A stretch of 64,000 nucleotides of DNA from Ferruginibacter sp. (GTDB lineage: Bacteria > Bacteroidota > Bacteroidia > Chitinophagales > Chitinophagaceae). The translations under genes were made by a program, and so were the position numbers. Positions within the stretch are counted from its first letter, which is position 1, and each line of letters starts with the position of its first letter. Positions 15,384 to 23,907 of the stretch are shown one piece after another. The stretch lies in contig JAGOAX010000011.1 in NCBI GenBank assembly GCA_017983695.1, positions 1 to 64,000 of the forward strand, read 5' to 3'. The notes under the pieces were generated by a model. The model was not told the DNA's origin. It saw nothing but the letters and a program-made list of their open reading frames with translations, and made no database searches.

Positions 15384-15809
15384 ATGAAAAAAATAATTCT
15401 GGCAGTAATAATTGTAATAACAGCTACGACAACCTTTGGCCAACTTAATAAAAGTATTATTAAGCACCGTATTGTTTTTCAGTTAAGCAGTAATGATACA
15501 TTGGTGTGGAAAGGGCTAATAAAAAATATTACACACCTTAAAAGCGCCTGGCGAGATAGTGTACAAATAGAAGTAGTGGCACATGGCCTTGGTATTGAAA
15601 TACTGGTGGCAGCAAAAACAACACAGCAAAAAAAGATAACTGAATTTAAAAATATGGGTATTGTTTTTGTTGGTTGCGAAAACACATTGAAGGATAGAAA
15701 CATTGCCAAAGAAGCATTGATAACCGAAGCTGGAACTGTACCAATGGGTATTGGAGAAATAGTAATAAAACAGGAGCAAGGCTGGAGTTATATTAAATCT
15801 GGATTTTAA
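15384..15809 (+). CDS. Exported DsrE family protein
   Basis: The 141-aa protein has a signal peptide (about 1-19, TTFGQ) and a DsrE-like domain with IEVVAHGLGIEILV and a late conserved cysteine in VGCENTLKDR. The superfamily carries persulfide sulfur on such cysteines. Being periplasmic and just after SoxB, it might be the sulfur-carrying partner that SoxYZ provides elsewhere; that is a hypothesis from gene order. It is 25 bp from SoxB and 20 bp from the porin gene. Confidence 0.82.
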   Translation: MKKIILAVIIVITATTTFGQLNKSIIKHRIVFQLSSNDTLVWKGLIKNITHLKSAWRDSVQIEVVAHGLGIEILVAAKTTQQKKITEFKNMGIVFVGCENTLKDRNIAKEALITEAGTVPMGIGEIVIKQEQGWSYIKSGF

Positions 15810-15829
15810 AGTTACCGGAAGAATAAAAG

Positions 15830-17251
15830 ATGAAAAAAGTAATAAGTGCAGCGGTATTGGCTTTATCTGTGATGTCGATTGAAGCTCAGCACCATGAGGT
15901 TTCGGATAAGCCTGAAATGTATAAAGGTAAACAGCATGTAACAGCAGATACAACATCTTTATTACATGCCTTTAAATCCGGTAGCTTTCGTGGCCATTTC
16001 AGGTATTTTTTTATGAGTACCCAAAACAGTAAAGGGCTAACAGATTATTATGCTAATGCTGCCGGTGGTGGTATACGCTACGAAACTGCAAAGTTTCATC
16101 ATTTTCAATTTGCAGTAAGTGGGTTTTATATATTTAATATCGGCTCATCAGACTTTACAAAACCAGATACACTTACCGGGCAAAATAACCGGTATGAAAT
16201 TGGGTTATTTGACATAACAGATCCATTGAATAAAAAAGATTTAGACCGCCTGGAAGAATTTTATCTGAAATACAATTATAAAAATTCAAGCATTATTTTG
16301 GGGCGGCAGTTAATTAATACCCCGTTTATTAATTTGCAGGATGGCCGTATGAGGGCAACAGGAGTGGAAGGCTTATGGGCAGAATTGAACCCAAATAAAA
16401 AAGTAAAAATAGAAACAGGTTGGTTATATGGCGTTTCGCCAAGAAGCACAACTAAATGGTACAGTCCCGGCGAATCAATTGGTATTTATCCATCCGGCGT
16501 AAATCCTGATGGTACAAAATCTCAATACAATAATAACATTAAAAGTAAAACCGTGGCTCTATTAGGGTTTACAGGTGCCCTACATAAAAATATAAAGCTA
16601 CAGGTGTGGAATATGTTTACAGCAAATGTTTTTAATAGTGCCATGCTGCAAACAGATTTTTCTTTCCCACTAAAAAATAATGCCTTTGTATTTGCTGCTG
16701 CTCAAATAATAAAACAAGATGCAGTAAATGATGGCGGCAATCCTGATCAATCTAAAACTTATTTTTTAAAAGGTGGCAGGTCCTTAAGCTTTGGTGCAAA
16801 AGCCGGCTGGAAAAATAAGCAATGGGAAACATCGCTTAATTACAACCGTATTACAAAGGCTGGAAGATATTTAATGCCACGTGAATGGGGGAGGGACCCG
16901 TTTTTTACTTTTTTACCCAGGGAACGTAATGATGGATTGGGTGATGTAAATGCAGTAGTAGGTAAAGTAAATTATAATATTTCGAAAGCAAGGCTTAAAA
17001 TAGCAATGGCAGCCGGGTATTATCAACTGCCTGATGTAAAGAATTATGCACTTAATAAATACGGACAGCCTTCTTACACTCAAATAAATATAGATATAAG
17101 GTATACATTTGATAAAGTATTGCAGGGGCTGGAGGCGCAATTTTTGCTGGCAGAAAAAAGCAGAAATGGCGAAACTTATAATAATAGTAAATTTGTTATT
17201 AATAAAGTGAATATGGTACAATACAATTTTGTTTTAAACTATCATTTTTAA
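15830..17251 (+). CDS. OprD-like outer membrane porin
   Basis: The 473-aa product has a signal peptide (about 1-19) and then alternating amphipathic strands with short turns, ending in MVQYNFVLNYHF, an outer-membrane barrel terminus. The blocks RHLEEFYLKY-type (here RLEEFYLKYNYK), GRQLINTPF, and PREWGRDPFFTFLPRER are typical of OprD-family porins in Bacteroidota. The final position in the operon after TsdA, SoxB and DsrE suggests entry of thiosulfate or a related anion, which is an inference. Seven bases separate it from the regulator gene. Confidence 0.82.
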   Translation: MKKVISAAVLALSVMSIEAQHHEVSDKPEMYKGKQHVTADTTSLLHAFKSGSFRGHFRYFFMSTQNSKGLTDYYANAAGGGIRYETAKFHHFQFAVSGFYIFNIGSSDFTKPDTLTGQNNRYEIGLFDITDPLNKKDLDRLEEFYLKYNYKNSSIILGRQLINTPFINLQDGRMRATGVEGLWAELNPNKKVKIETGWLYGVSPRSTTKWYSPGESIGIYPSGVNPDGTKSQYNNNIKSKTVALLGFTGALHKNIKLQVWNMFTANVFNSAMLQTDFSFPLKNNAFVFAAAQIIKQDAVNDGGNPDQSKTYFLKGGRSLSFGAKAGWKNKQWETSLNYNRITKAGRYLMPREWGRDPFFTFLPRERNDGLGDVNAVVGKVNYNISKARLKIAMAAGYYQLPDVKNYALNKYGQPSYTQINIDIRYTFDKVLQGLEAQFLLAEKSRNGETYNNSKFVINKVNMVQYNFVLNYHF

Positions 17252-17257
17252 AAGTGT

Positions 17258-17890
17258 ATGACAAATTTAGACAGCCTGAAAAGTGTATTTGAGCCAAAGC
17301 TTCTGCAGGAAATTCAACAGTTTGGTACCTGGCAAAGTTTTAAAGAAGGTGATTTAATTATGGATTACGGTAAATACATACGTATGATGCCGATTATATT
17401 AAAGGGTACTGTTAAAGTGTATAGGCTTGATGAAAATGCAAATGAGATACTGCTGTATTATTTATCCAGTAACGAGAGTTGCTCTATGGCCTACAGTTGC
17501 TGTATAGAAGCAAAAAAAAGTGAAGTAAAAGCAATGGCAGAAGACAATGTGGAATTAATTGCCATACCGCATATTAAGCTTGATGAATGGTTATGTGCAT
17601 ACCCCAGTTGGAAAAATTACATCATGCGTAGTTTTAATGAACGGTTTATCGAATTATTAAAATCAATAGAAAGTATCGCCTTCCATAAATTAGATGACCG
17701 GCTGATCAGCTACTTAAAAGAAAAGCAAAGGTTGAGTGGCTCCAGTGTTATTAAAGCTTCACATTATTTAATAGCCGATGAGCTGGCCACATCAAGGGTG
17801 GTGATATCAAGACTGCTGAAGCAATTGGAAAACAGTAAGAAAATTATTTTATACCGTAACGAGATAAAGCTGCTGCCTTCGTTTGGGTAA
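17258..17890 (+). CDS. Crp/Fnr family transcriptional regulator, last gene of the sulfur operon
   Basis: The 210-aa regulator is a paralogue of the one at 1849-2466, with a beta-roll (about 25-135) and a winged helix (about 150-205). The recognition helix reads SRVVISR, so the Glu of the FNR-type E-x-x-S-R pattern is replaced by Val, and its DNA preference may differ. C75 (NESCSM) aligns with C74 of the paralogue; two extra cysteines follow (C81, C82). It begins 7 bp after the porin gene, so it is made from the operon at 9277 and may control it by feedback. Cysteine-based sensing of sulfane sulfur is possible but untested. Confidence 0.87.
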   Translation: MTNLDSLKSVFEPKLLQEIQQFGTWQSFKEGDLIMDYGKYIRMMPIILKGTVKVYRLDENANEILLYYLSSNESCSMAYSCCIEAKKSEVKAMAEDNVELIAIPHIKLDEWLCAYPSWKNYIMRSFNERFIELLKSIESIAFHKLDDRLISYLKEKQRLSGSSVIKASHYLIADELATSRVVISRLLKQLENSKKIILYRNEIKLLPSFG

Positions 17891-17917
17891 ATCTTTTTTA
17901 TTGCTTATAAGTTTTGT

Positions 17918-17925
17918 TATCTTTG
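17918..17925 (+). promoter_or_regulatory. -7 box ahead of the hppD leader
   Basis: TATCTTTG is a perfect TAnnTTTG. It predicts a start near 17932 and a leader of about 170 nt before 4-hydroxyphenylpyruvate dioxygenase. No clear -33 TTTG is at the usual distance. Confidence 0.55.
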
Positions 17926-17932
17926 TTTTAAT

Positions 17933-18059
17933 ATGGTTCCAGATTATCCCCATAAAACATTTGCCGACAAACGCAACAACTACTCTTTATTGATGTTGGC
18001 GTTGGCACAGGATTCGGGCCCAACTCCCTAACAGGGCTTTAAGAGAATGTGATCTCTTA
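17933..18059 (+). other. Leader of hppD with 32-aa upstream ORF and hairpin
   Basis: A frame of 32 codons (17933-18031, MVPDYPHKTFADKRNNYSLL..., rich in polar residues with two Tyr) opens at the predicted transcript start. It is followed by a clean hairpin, TAAGAGA / TCTCTTA with a 6-nt loop (18040-18059). The arrangement is like a leader peptide or a structured 5' UTR, but no poly-T follows the hairpin and no known riboswitch is recognised. Confidence 0.35.
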
Positions 18060-18104
18060 CCTGGCGATGAAAAATTATTTCTATCTTTTGTTATAAATTT
18101 TTTT

Positions 18105-19229
18105 ATGGAAACAGCAATTATTAAAACTGCTACAAACGTAGTGGATTTTTTACCCCTGCAGGGAACTGATTATGTAGAATTTTATGTAGGCAATGCCAAA
18201 CAGGCGGCACATTTTTATAAAACCGCTTTCGGTTTTCAGTCACTGGCATATGCCGGGCCCGAAACCGGTATGAAAGACAAAGTAAGTTATGTAATTCGTC
18301 AAAACAAACTCACGTTTGTATTAACAACACCATTAAAAGGTAATAACGATATTGCCGACCATATTTACAAGCATGGCGATGGCGTAAAAGTGCTGGCATT
18401 AAAAGTAGATGATGCTACCAGTGCATGGCATGAAACTACAAAACGTGGTGGAAAATCTTATTTGCAGCCCGTTACTTTAAAGGATGATGCTGGCGAAGTG
18501 GTGTTAAGCGGTATTCATACTTATGGTGATACTGTTCATCTATTTGTAGAAAGAAAAAATTACAGCGGTGTGTTCATGCCGGGTTTCAGGGAATGGAAAT
18601 CAGGTTACAATCCTGCATCAACAGGGTTGTTATATGTAGACCATTGTGTAGGTAATGTGGGCTGGAACCAAATGAACCCATGGGTAAAATTTTATGAAGA
18701 CGTGATGGGCTTTAAAAATATTTTAAGCTTTGATGACAATGATATTTCTACCGAATATTCTGCTTTAATGAGTAAGGTAATGAGTAATGGAAATGGCTAT
18801 GTAAAATTTCCTATTAACGAACCGGCAGAAGGAAAGAAAAAAAGCCAGGTAGAAGAATATCTTGATTTTTATAATGGCGAAGGTGTGCAGCATGTGGCTA
18901 TTGCAACAGCAGATATTGTGGCTACTGTAACTGAGTTACAAAACCGGGGCATCGAATTTTTAAACATCCCTGAAAGTTATTATCAAACTGTTTTAGACAG
19001 GGTGGGCAAAATTGATGAAGACCTTGCACCACTGCAAAAACTTGGTATTTTAATAGACCGTGATGATGAAGGCTACTTATTGCAAATTTTCAGTAAGCCA
19101 TTAGAAGACAGGCCTACGCTGTTTTTTGAAATTATACAACGTAAAGGAGCAAAAAGTTTTGGAAAAGGAAATTTTAAAGCCTTGTTTGAAGCCTTGGAAA
19201 GAGAGCAGGATGCAAGGGGGAATTTGTAA
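18105..19229 (+). CDS. hppD: 4-hydroxyphenylpyruvate dioxygenase
   Basis: The 374-aa protein has two vicinal-oxygen-chelate domains. The C-terminal one holds the iron triad: His in VDHCVGNVG, His in GVQHVAIAT and Glu in LFFEIIQRKG. The last also precedes the family's C-terminal helix (GNFKALFEALEREQ). It converts 4-hydroxyphenylpyruvate to homogentisate in tyrosine breakdown. It has its own promoter and long leader and stands alone: no homogentisate dioxygenase or fumarylacetoacetase is next to it, so those must lie elsewhere. The length is normal for the family. Confidence 0.96.
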   Translation: METAIIKTATNVVDFLPLQGTDYVEFYVGNAKQAAHFYKTAFGFQSLAYAGPETGMKDKVSYVIRQNKLTFVLTTPLKGNNDIADHIYKHGDGVKVLALKVDDATSAWHETTKRGGKSYLQPVTLKDDAGEVVLSGIHTYGDTVHLFVERKNYSGVFMPGFREWKSGYNPASTGLLYVDHCVGNVGWNQMNPWVKFYEDVMGFKNILSFDDNDISTEYSALMSKVMSNGNGYVKFPINEPAEGKKKSQVEEYLDFYNGEGVQHVAIATADIVATVTELQNRGIEFLNIPESYYQTVLDRVGKIDEDLAPLQKLGILIDRDDEGYLLQIFSKPLEDRPTLFFEIIQRKGAKSFGKGNFKALFEALEREQDARGNL

Positions 19230-19347
19230 ACTACTAAGTAGATTTCCCCGATAATAAATGAATTTTCCACATAACTTATTTTTTAACAGATAAAGTATCA
19301 ATTTTTTTTTAACTTCACGTTGTTAATCTAGCCTCCAATTTTATTCG

Positions 19348-20115
19348 ATGAAGCAAACCGGTGTAAAATTTTTTTATTTTTCGATTGTATGCTTACTTGC
19401 AGGGAACACTGTGTTTTCCCAGGGCTCATTTGTCGAGTATCAAAAAAGCTCCGTAAAAATTTCTTCTATATTTAATACTACCGAAGATTCTGTGGCAAAG
19501 CAGTTTGAAGAAAAAAAACTGGCCTGGCCACCACAGGAAATGTACATCCGGTCTTTTAAGTACGACCGTCAGCTGGAAGTTTGGGTAAAAGGAAGTACAA
19601 AAGAATCTTTCAAATTATTTAAGACCTATAAAATTTGTATGCAAAGTGGTACCATGGGGCCAAAGCGTGTGCAGGGAGATTACCAGGTACCGGAAGGTTT
19701 TTATTATATTAATGAATTTAATCCCAACAGTAATTATCACCTGGCACTGGGCTTAAACTATCCGAATGCATCCGATAAAATTTTAAGCGATTCACTACGT
19801 CCGGGTAATGCCATTTACATACATGGTAATTGTGTATCCACAGGTTGTATCCCTATTAGTGATATACCGATGGAAGAATTGTATATCATAGCCTCTCATG
19901 TAAAAACCTCGGGGCAGGATTTTATCCCGGTACATGTTTACCCGGTAAAGTACAGTATTAAAAAATCTGCGGAGTACCTTAACCAAACCCTGCAGACTAA
20001 ACCTGCTTTAATTGATTTTTCTGCACGCCTTAAAGAAGCCTTCACTTATTTTGAAGAAAAAAAGCAGCTGCCTGTTATCATCGTTAATAAAAAAGGAGAG
20101 TACATTATTAACTAA
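19348..20115 (+). CDS. L,D-transpeptidase (YkuD domain) family protein, exported
   Basis: The 255-aa protein has a signal peptide (about 1-24, NTVFSQG). The YkuD/ErfK catalytic domain is marked by YIHGNCVSTGCIPIS, with the active Cys167 and the preceding His. This is the YafK-like variant, in which the HGxC/SxGC motif is spaced like this and a short C-terminal extension follows. Such enzymes act on peptidoglycan cross-links or on lipoprotein attachment. Its stop codon overlaps the convergent aspartate kinase stop by 4 bp, so no terminator separates them. Confidence 0.85.
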   Translation: MKQTGVKFFYFSIVCLLAGNTVFSQGSFVEYQKSSVKISSIFNTTEDSVAKQFEEKKLAWPPQEMYIRSFKYDRQLEVWVKGSTKESFKLFKTYKICMQSGTMGPKRVQGDYQVPEGFYYINEFNPNSNYHLALGLNYPNASDKILSDSLRPGNAIYIHGNCVSTGCIPISDIPMEELYIIASHVKTSGQDFIPVHVYPVKYSIKKSAEYLNQTLQTKPALIDFSARLKEAFTYFEEKKQLPVIIVNKKGEYIIN

Positions 20116-21374
20116 CGCAGCAATGCCTGTATGGTTTCTGTTGTTCTTTGTGTAAGTAAGATGGTTTTATCAGCAGTCAGCTCATCAAATTTTTCCCTTG
20201 TATAATGCCTGATGGTAAGTAATGTAAGGTCTCTTTGCACCTGCACATCAAATATTGACGAAGCCATCAGTGCAAGTTTTTCTATTTTATCCGGTTTGTC
20301 ATCTAAACAACACAATACACTTATTGCCCCATTCTGTATCAGGTTAGGCCTTATTTTTATTTCGGTAAATAGCTCATATAAACGGCCTACATATTCTTCG
20401 CCTACAAAAGAAAAATCTTTAGAATTGAATTGTATCAGCACCTGTTTTTCTTTTACTACAATTACCGGTGGTAAATTATGAACGGGTTTGCTGCTGATAA
20501 CAGTACCCGGCAGCTCCGGTTGTAAAAAGCAACGCACATGTAATGGAATGTTTTTATTTTGCAGCGGTTTAATTGTTTTTGGATGGATGACCTGTGCACC
20601 GTAATATGCCATCTCAATCACTTCATCATAACTTAAGGCATCTAAAAATTTTGCATCAGCAAATTGTTTGGGGTCGGCATTCATTACGCCTTCCACATCT
20701 TTCCAGATCGTCTGGCTTTCGGCATTCAGTAAATTTGCAAAAATAGCAGCACTGTAATCGCTGCCCTCTCTTCCCAAAGTGGTACTTTCATTTTCATCGG
20801 TAGCACCAATAAATCCCTGTGTTATTATCACATTGCAACCGGCAAAAACCGGTTCAATAATATCCTTTACTTTTTGCTGTGTAAAGGCCCAGTCAATATT
20901 AGCATCCCTGAAATTATCATCTGTTCTTACAATATCTCTTACATCAATCCACTTATTGGTTACGCCAATTTCACCAAGGTAATCACTCATCATCGATGTA
21001 CTTAATAATTCTCCACTGCAAACAATCTGGTCGTAATAATAATCGTATTCCCTTACCGGCTTATCATGCAGCAGCCATTCTATTTCTGTAAAAAAATCCT
21101 TTAAATGAAGTTCGGCCTGCTGCCAGTGTAATGTGGTAAGGTATTTAAGCATATTTAAATGCTGGTCTTTAACCTGGTTAAAGAGTTGCAGGGCATCATC
21201 TTTTCTCCCTTCAAAAAAAGCATCTACCACTTTTTCAAGTGCATTGGTGGTTTTACCCATGGCCGAAATGATCACTAAAATTTTTTCGCCTTTATACGAT
21301 TGTAAAATACGGCCCACGTTCTGTATTCTTTCCACGCTATTGATGCTGGCACCCCCAAATTTAAAAACCTTCAT
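20112..21374 (-). CDS. Aspartate kinase
   Basis: The 420-aa kinase has the N-terminal KFGGASI nucleotide motif, the substrate region TTLGREGSDYSAA and the KTIKPLQNKNIP loop. It ends with an ACT-type regulatory part (about 305-420). It phosphorylates aspartate at the start of Lys, Thr and Met synthesis. It is monofunctional; no homoserine dehydrogenase domain follows. It overlaps the L,D-transpeptidase gene tail to tail. Which end product inhibits it cannot be read from the sequence. Confidence 0.94.
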   Translation of the reverse strand: MKVFKFGGASINSVERIQNVGRILQSYKGEKILVIISAMGKTTNALEKVVDAFFEGRKDDALQLFNQVKDQHLNMLKYLTTLHWQQAELHLKDFFTEIEWLLHDKPVREYDYYYDQIVCSGELLSTSMMSDYLGEIGVTNKWIDVRDIVRTDDNFRDANIDWAFTQQKVKDIIEPVFAGCNVIITQGFIGATDENESTTLGREGSDYSAAIFANLLNAESQTIWKDVEGVMNADPKQFADAKFLDALSYDEVIEMAYYGAQVIHPKTIKPLQNKNIPLHVRCFLQPELPGTVISSKPVHNLPPVIVVKEKQVLIQFNSKDFSFVGEEYVGRLYELFTEIKIRPNLIQNGAISVLCCLDDKPDKIEKLALMASSIFDVQVQRDLTLLTIRHYTREKFDELTADKTILLTQRTTETIQALLR

Positions 21375-21487
21375 TTATTAATGGTTGATTAAGTTAATTC
21401 TGTAATTTAGCCCTGAAAATCGATTTGCAAAAATCGTAAATCTTGCTCAATAAAATACACCTGCACTTTAAACTAATTTAAGCTATT

Positions 21488-22501
21488 ATGAGTATCAACC
21501 GCAGAGTACAAACCTTAGATGAATTTACCATTCAACAGTTACGGGACTTTCCAAAGGCTACCGGCGAATTATCAAGTTTATTAAGAGATATAGGCCTGGC
21601 AGCAAAACGAGTTAATGTGGAAGTAAACAAAGCCGGGCTTGTAGATATTTTAGGCGACGCCGGTGAAATGAATGTGCAGGGCGAAGAGGTAAAAAAATTA
21701 GACGTATTTGCCAATAACCAGTTTGTTGGTGTGCTGCGGCATGGTATAAGTTGTGCAGGTATTGGTAGTGAGGAGTTGGATGATATTGTGATATTTGATG
21801 ATGAAGTAAGTAATAACAGTAAATATGTTTGTCTTTTCGATCCGCTGGATGGCAGCAGCAATATTGATGTAAATGTTTCTATCGGTACCATCTTTAGTAT
21901 ATATCGTCGTGTGAGCGAATTGGGCAAGCCGGCAACAGAAGCCGATTTTTTACAACCAGGTATTAAACAAATTGCGGCAGGTTATATCATTTACGGCTCA
22001 TCAACCATGATGGTGTATGCAACAAGAAGAGGCGTTAACGGTTTTACATTAGACCAATCTATTGGAGAATTTACATTAAGTCATCCTAATATTAAATGCC
22101 CCGAGGCTGGTAAGTTTTATTCTGTTAATCATGGTAATTTTTTCCAGTACGATGAGCAGGTAAGAAAATATATAAATGGATGTCAGCAGAAAACAAAAGA
22201 AAATGGAGGGCCGTACACCCAACGCTATATTGGAAGCATGGTAGCAGATATACATCGTAATTTAATTAAAGGCGGCATTTTTATGTATCCTGCAATTTTA
22301 GATAAGCCAAAGGGAAAGTTAAGGTTACTGTATGAATGTAATCCCTGTGGGTTTATTATAGAAGTGGCCGGGGGTAAAGCTACCAATGGTAAGCAACGGA
22401 TATTAGAAGTGCAGCCAACTGCATTGCACCAGCGTACACCATTTTTTGCCGGCAGTAAATTAATGATGGAAGAATTAGAAAGTTTTATCAATGAAAAATA
22501 A
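21488..22501 (+). CDS. fbp: Class I fructose-1,6-bisphosphatase
   Basis: The 337-aa enzyme has the metal-binding signature FDPLDGSSNIDVNVSIGTIFSIY and the substrate-binding PAILDKPKGKLRLLYECNP region of class I FBPase. It dephosphorylates fructose 1,6-bisphosphate in gluconeogenesis. It starts 113 bp from the divergent aspartate kinase gene; that gap contains an imperfect inverted repeat of AAAATCG/CGATTT type. The end overlaps the ABC ATPase gene by 11 bp, so the two are translated in series. Confidence 0.96.
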   Translation: MSINRRVQTLDEFTIQQLRDFPKATGELSSLLRDIGLAAKRVNVEVNKAGLVDILGDAGEMNVQGEEVKKLDVFANNQFVGVLRHGISCAGIGSEELDDIVIFDDEVSNNSKYVCLFDPLDGSSNIDVNVSIGTIFSIYRRVSELGKPATEADFLQPGIKQIAAGYIIYGSSTMMVYATRRGVNGFTLDQSIGEFTLSHPNIKCPEAGKFYSVNHGNFFQYDEQVRKYINGCQQKTKENGGPYTQRYIGSMVADIHRNLIKGGIFMYPAILDKPKGKLRLLYECNPCGFIIEVAGGKATNGKQRILEVQPTALHQRTPFFAGSKLMMEELESFINEK

Positions 22502-23252
22502 GATCATCTCCGTAAAAAATTTAAAAAAGAATTACGGCAGCTTTGAAGCAGTAAAAGGAATTTCTTTTGATGTTTACGAAGGAGAAATTTTTGGATTGCT
22601 GGGACCCAATGGAGCAGGTAAATCAACAACACTGGAAATAATAGAAACGCTGAAAGATAAAACCAGCGGCGAAGTAATAGTGAATGGCCTTAATCTGGAT
22701 ACAGCTCCACATGAAATAAAAAAGATCATAGGGGTGCAATTACAAACATCGGGTTTTTACCCGGGATTGAATTTAGTAGAGTTGATACATTTATTCGGCG
22801 GGTTATACAATCAGCCGGTTGATCCGATGGAATTATTACGACTGGTTAATCTTGAAGATAAGGCGAAGAATAAATTTAAGGATATGAGTGGCGGGCAAAA
22901 GCAACGCTTTTCTATTGCCACCACTTTAATAAACAAACCTAAAATTATTTTTTTAGACGAACCTACAACAGGGCTTGATCCACAGGCGAGAAGAAATTTA
23001 TGGGACCTCATCATTGATATCCGTGCCAAAGGAACTACAGTTATCATCACCACACATTATATGGATGAAGCAGAACAGCTTTGCGACCGTATTGCTATTA
23101 TGGATGAAGGAAAAATTATTTCATTGGATTCTCCCGATAAAATGATTGATGACCTGGTAGCTTCTGGTTTTGAAAAACCCAGACTGGTAAAGGCAGCTAA
23201 CCTGGAAGATGTTTTTATACATTTGACCGGCAAGGCAATGAGAGAAGATTAA
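22491..23252 (+). CDS. ABC transporter ATP-binding protein
   Basis: The 253-aa ATPase has the Walker A motif LGPNGAGKST, the signature MSGGQKQRFSIA, Walker B with IIFLDEPTTGLD and the switch His in TTHYMDEA. It is of the ABC-2 exporter type (NatA/CcmA-like), and its tail ends in LEDVFIHLTGK, typical of that group. No permease gene is adjacent on either side, so its membrane partner must be elsewhere. It overlaps fbp by 11 bp and is followed without a gap by the YfiT-like gene. Confidence 0.93.
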   Translation: MKNKIISVKNLKKNYGSFEAVKGISFDVYEGEIFGLLGPNGAGKSTTLEIIETLKDKTSGEVIVNGLNLDTAPHEIKKIIGVQLQTSGFYPGLNLVELIHLFGGLYNQPVDPMELLRLVNLEDKAKNKFKDMSGGQKQRFSIATTLINKPKIIFLDEPTTGLDPQARRNLWDLIIDIRAKGTTVIITTHYMDEAEQLCDRIAIMDEGKIISLDSPDKMIDDLVASGFEKPRLVKAANLEDVFIHLTGKAMRED

Positions 23253-23822
23253 ATGCCAGTTGCAGATTCAAGTAAAAATTATTTATATAAAATGAATGAA
23301 GATTTAAGATACCCCATTGGTAAATTCATTGCACAACCATTTTCTGATAAGCAATTACAGGAATGGCTGATTGACATTAAAAACTTACCGCAACATTTAG
23401 AAAATGCAGTATTGAATTTAGATGCTGCACAATTGGATGCTGTTTACCGTGAAGGTGGCTGGATGGTAAAACAGGTAGTACATCATGTTGCAGATAGCCA
23501 TATCAATGCTTACACCCGTTTTAAACTCGGTCTTACCGAAGAAAATCCCACTATCAGGCCGTATGATGAAGTGCAATGGGCAGTATTAAAAGATTCTTTG
23601 GAATTGCCCATAAATATTTCGCTTACATTATTACATGCTCTGCATAGCCGCTGGCATTATTTACTCAGCCATATGCAAACAGAAGATTTTTTAAACCGGA
23701 CTGTATTTCACCCTGCCAATAACAAACAATCTTCTCTTTGGGATCTACTGGGTATGTATTCATGGCATGGAAGGCACCATGTGGCACACATTACAAGTTT
23801 AAGAGAAAGAATGAAATGGTAA
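23253..23822 (+). CDS. YfiT/DinB family putative thiol transferase
   Basis: The protein matches YfiT of the DinB four-helix superfamily: LRYPIGKF start, the YREGGWMVKQVVHHVADSHINAYTRFKL block and a YSWHGRHHVAHI block. The three histidines that bind metal are present. Family members are bacillithiol or other thiol S-transferases. The ATG at 23253 touches the ABC gene stop; an internal ATG at 23292 (MNEDLRYPIG) matches the usual family N-terminus better and may be the true start. It is probably cotranscribed with fbp and the ABC gene. Confidence 0.88.
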   Translation: MPVADSSKNYLYKMNEDLRYPIGKFIAQPFSDKQLQEWLIDIKNLPQHLENAVLNLDAAQLDAVYREGGWMVKQVVHHVADSHINAYTRFKLGLTEENPTIRPYDEVQWAVLKDSLELPINISLTLLHALHSRWHYLLSHMQTEDFLNRTVFHPANNKQSSLWDLLGMYSWHGRHHVAHITSLRERMKW

Positions 23823-23838
23823 TTAGTTAAATAGTTAA

Positions 23839-23903
23839 TTGGTTTATTAGTTTATTGGTCGAGCGCTAAGCTAAACCCCTAAACTTCTAAACTCCTAAAC
23901 CAA
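23839..23903. repeat. Tandem CTAAACnn repeats forming an imperfect inverted repeat
   Basis: Four copies of an 8-bp unit (CTAAACCC, CTAAACTT, CTAAACTC, CTAAACC) run from 23871 to 23901. The left arm, TTGGTTTATTAGTTTATTGG (23839-23858), pairs with them, the outer eight bases (TTGGTTTA/TAAACCAA) perfectly. It fills the space just before the Nudix gene. Confidence 0.55.
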
Positions 23904-23907
23904 AAAA

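Noticed and set aside
15516..15956. Minus-strand frame of 146 codons
   Set aside because: It is antisense to the DsrE and porin genes, with low-complexity Phe/Cys/Tyr-rich content typical of a shadow frame.
17890..18104. Signal recognition particle RNA, 6S RNA or tmRNA in the gap before hppD
   Set aside because: The conserved core sequences of these RNAs are not present; only a short frame and one hairpin are seen.
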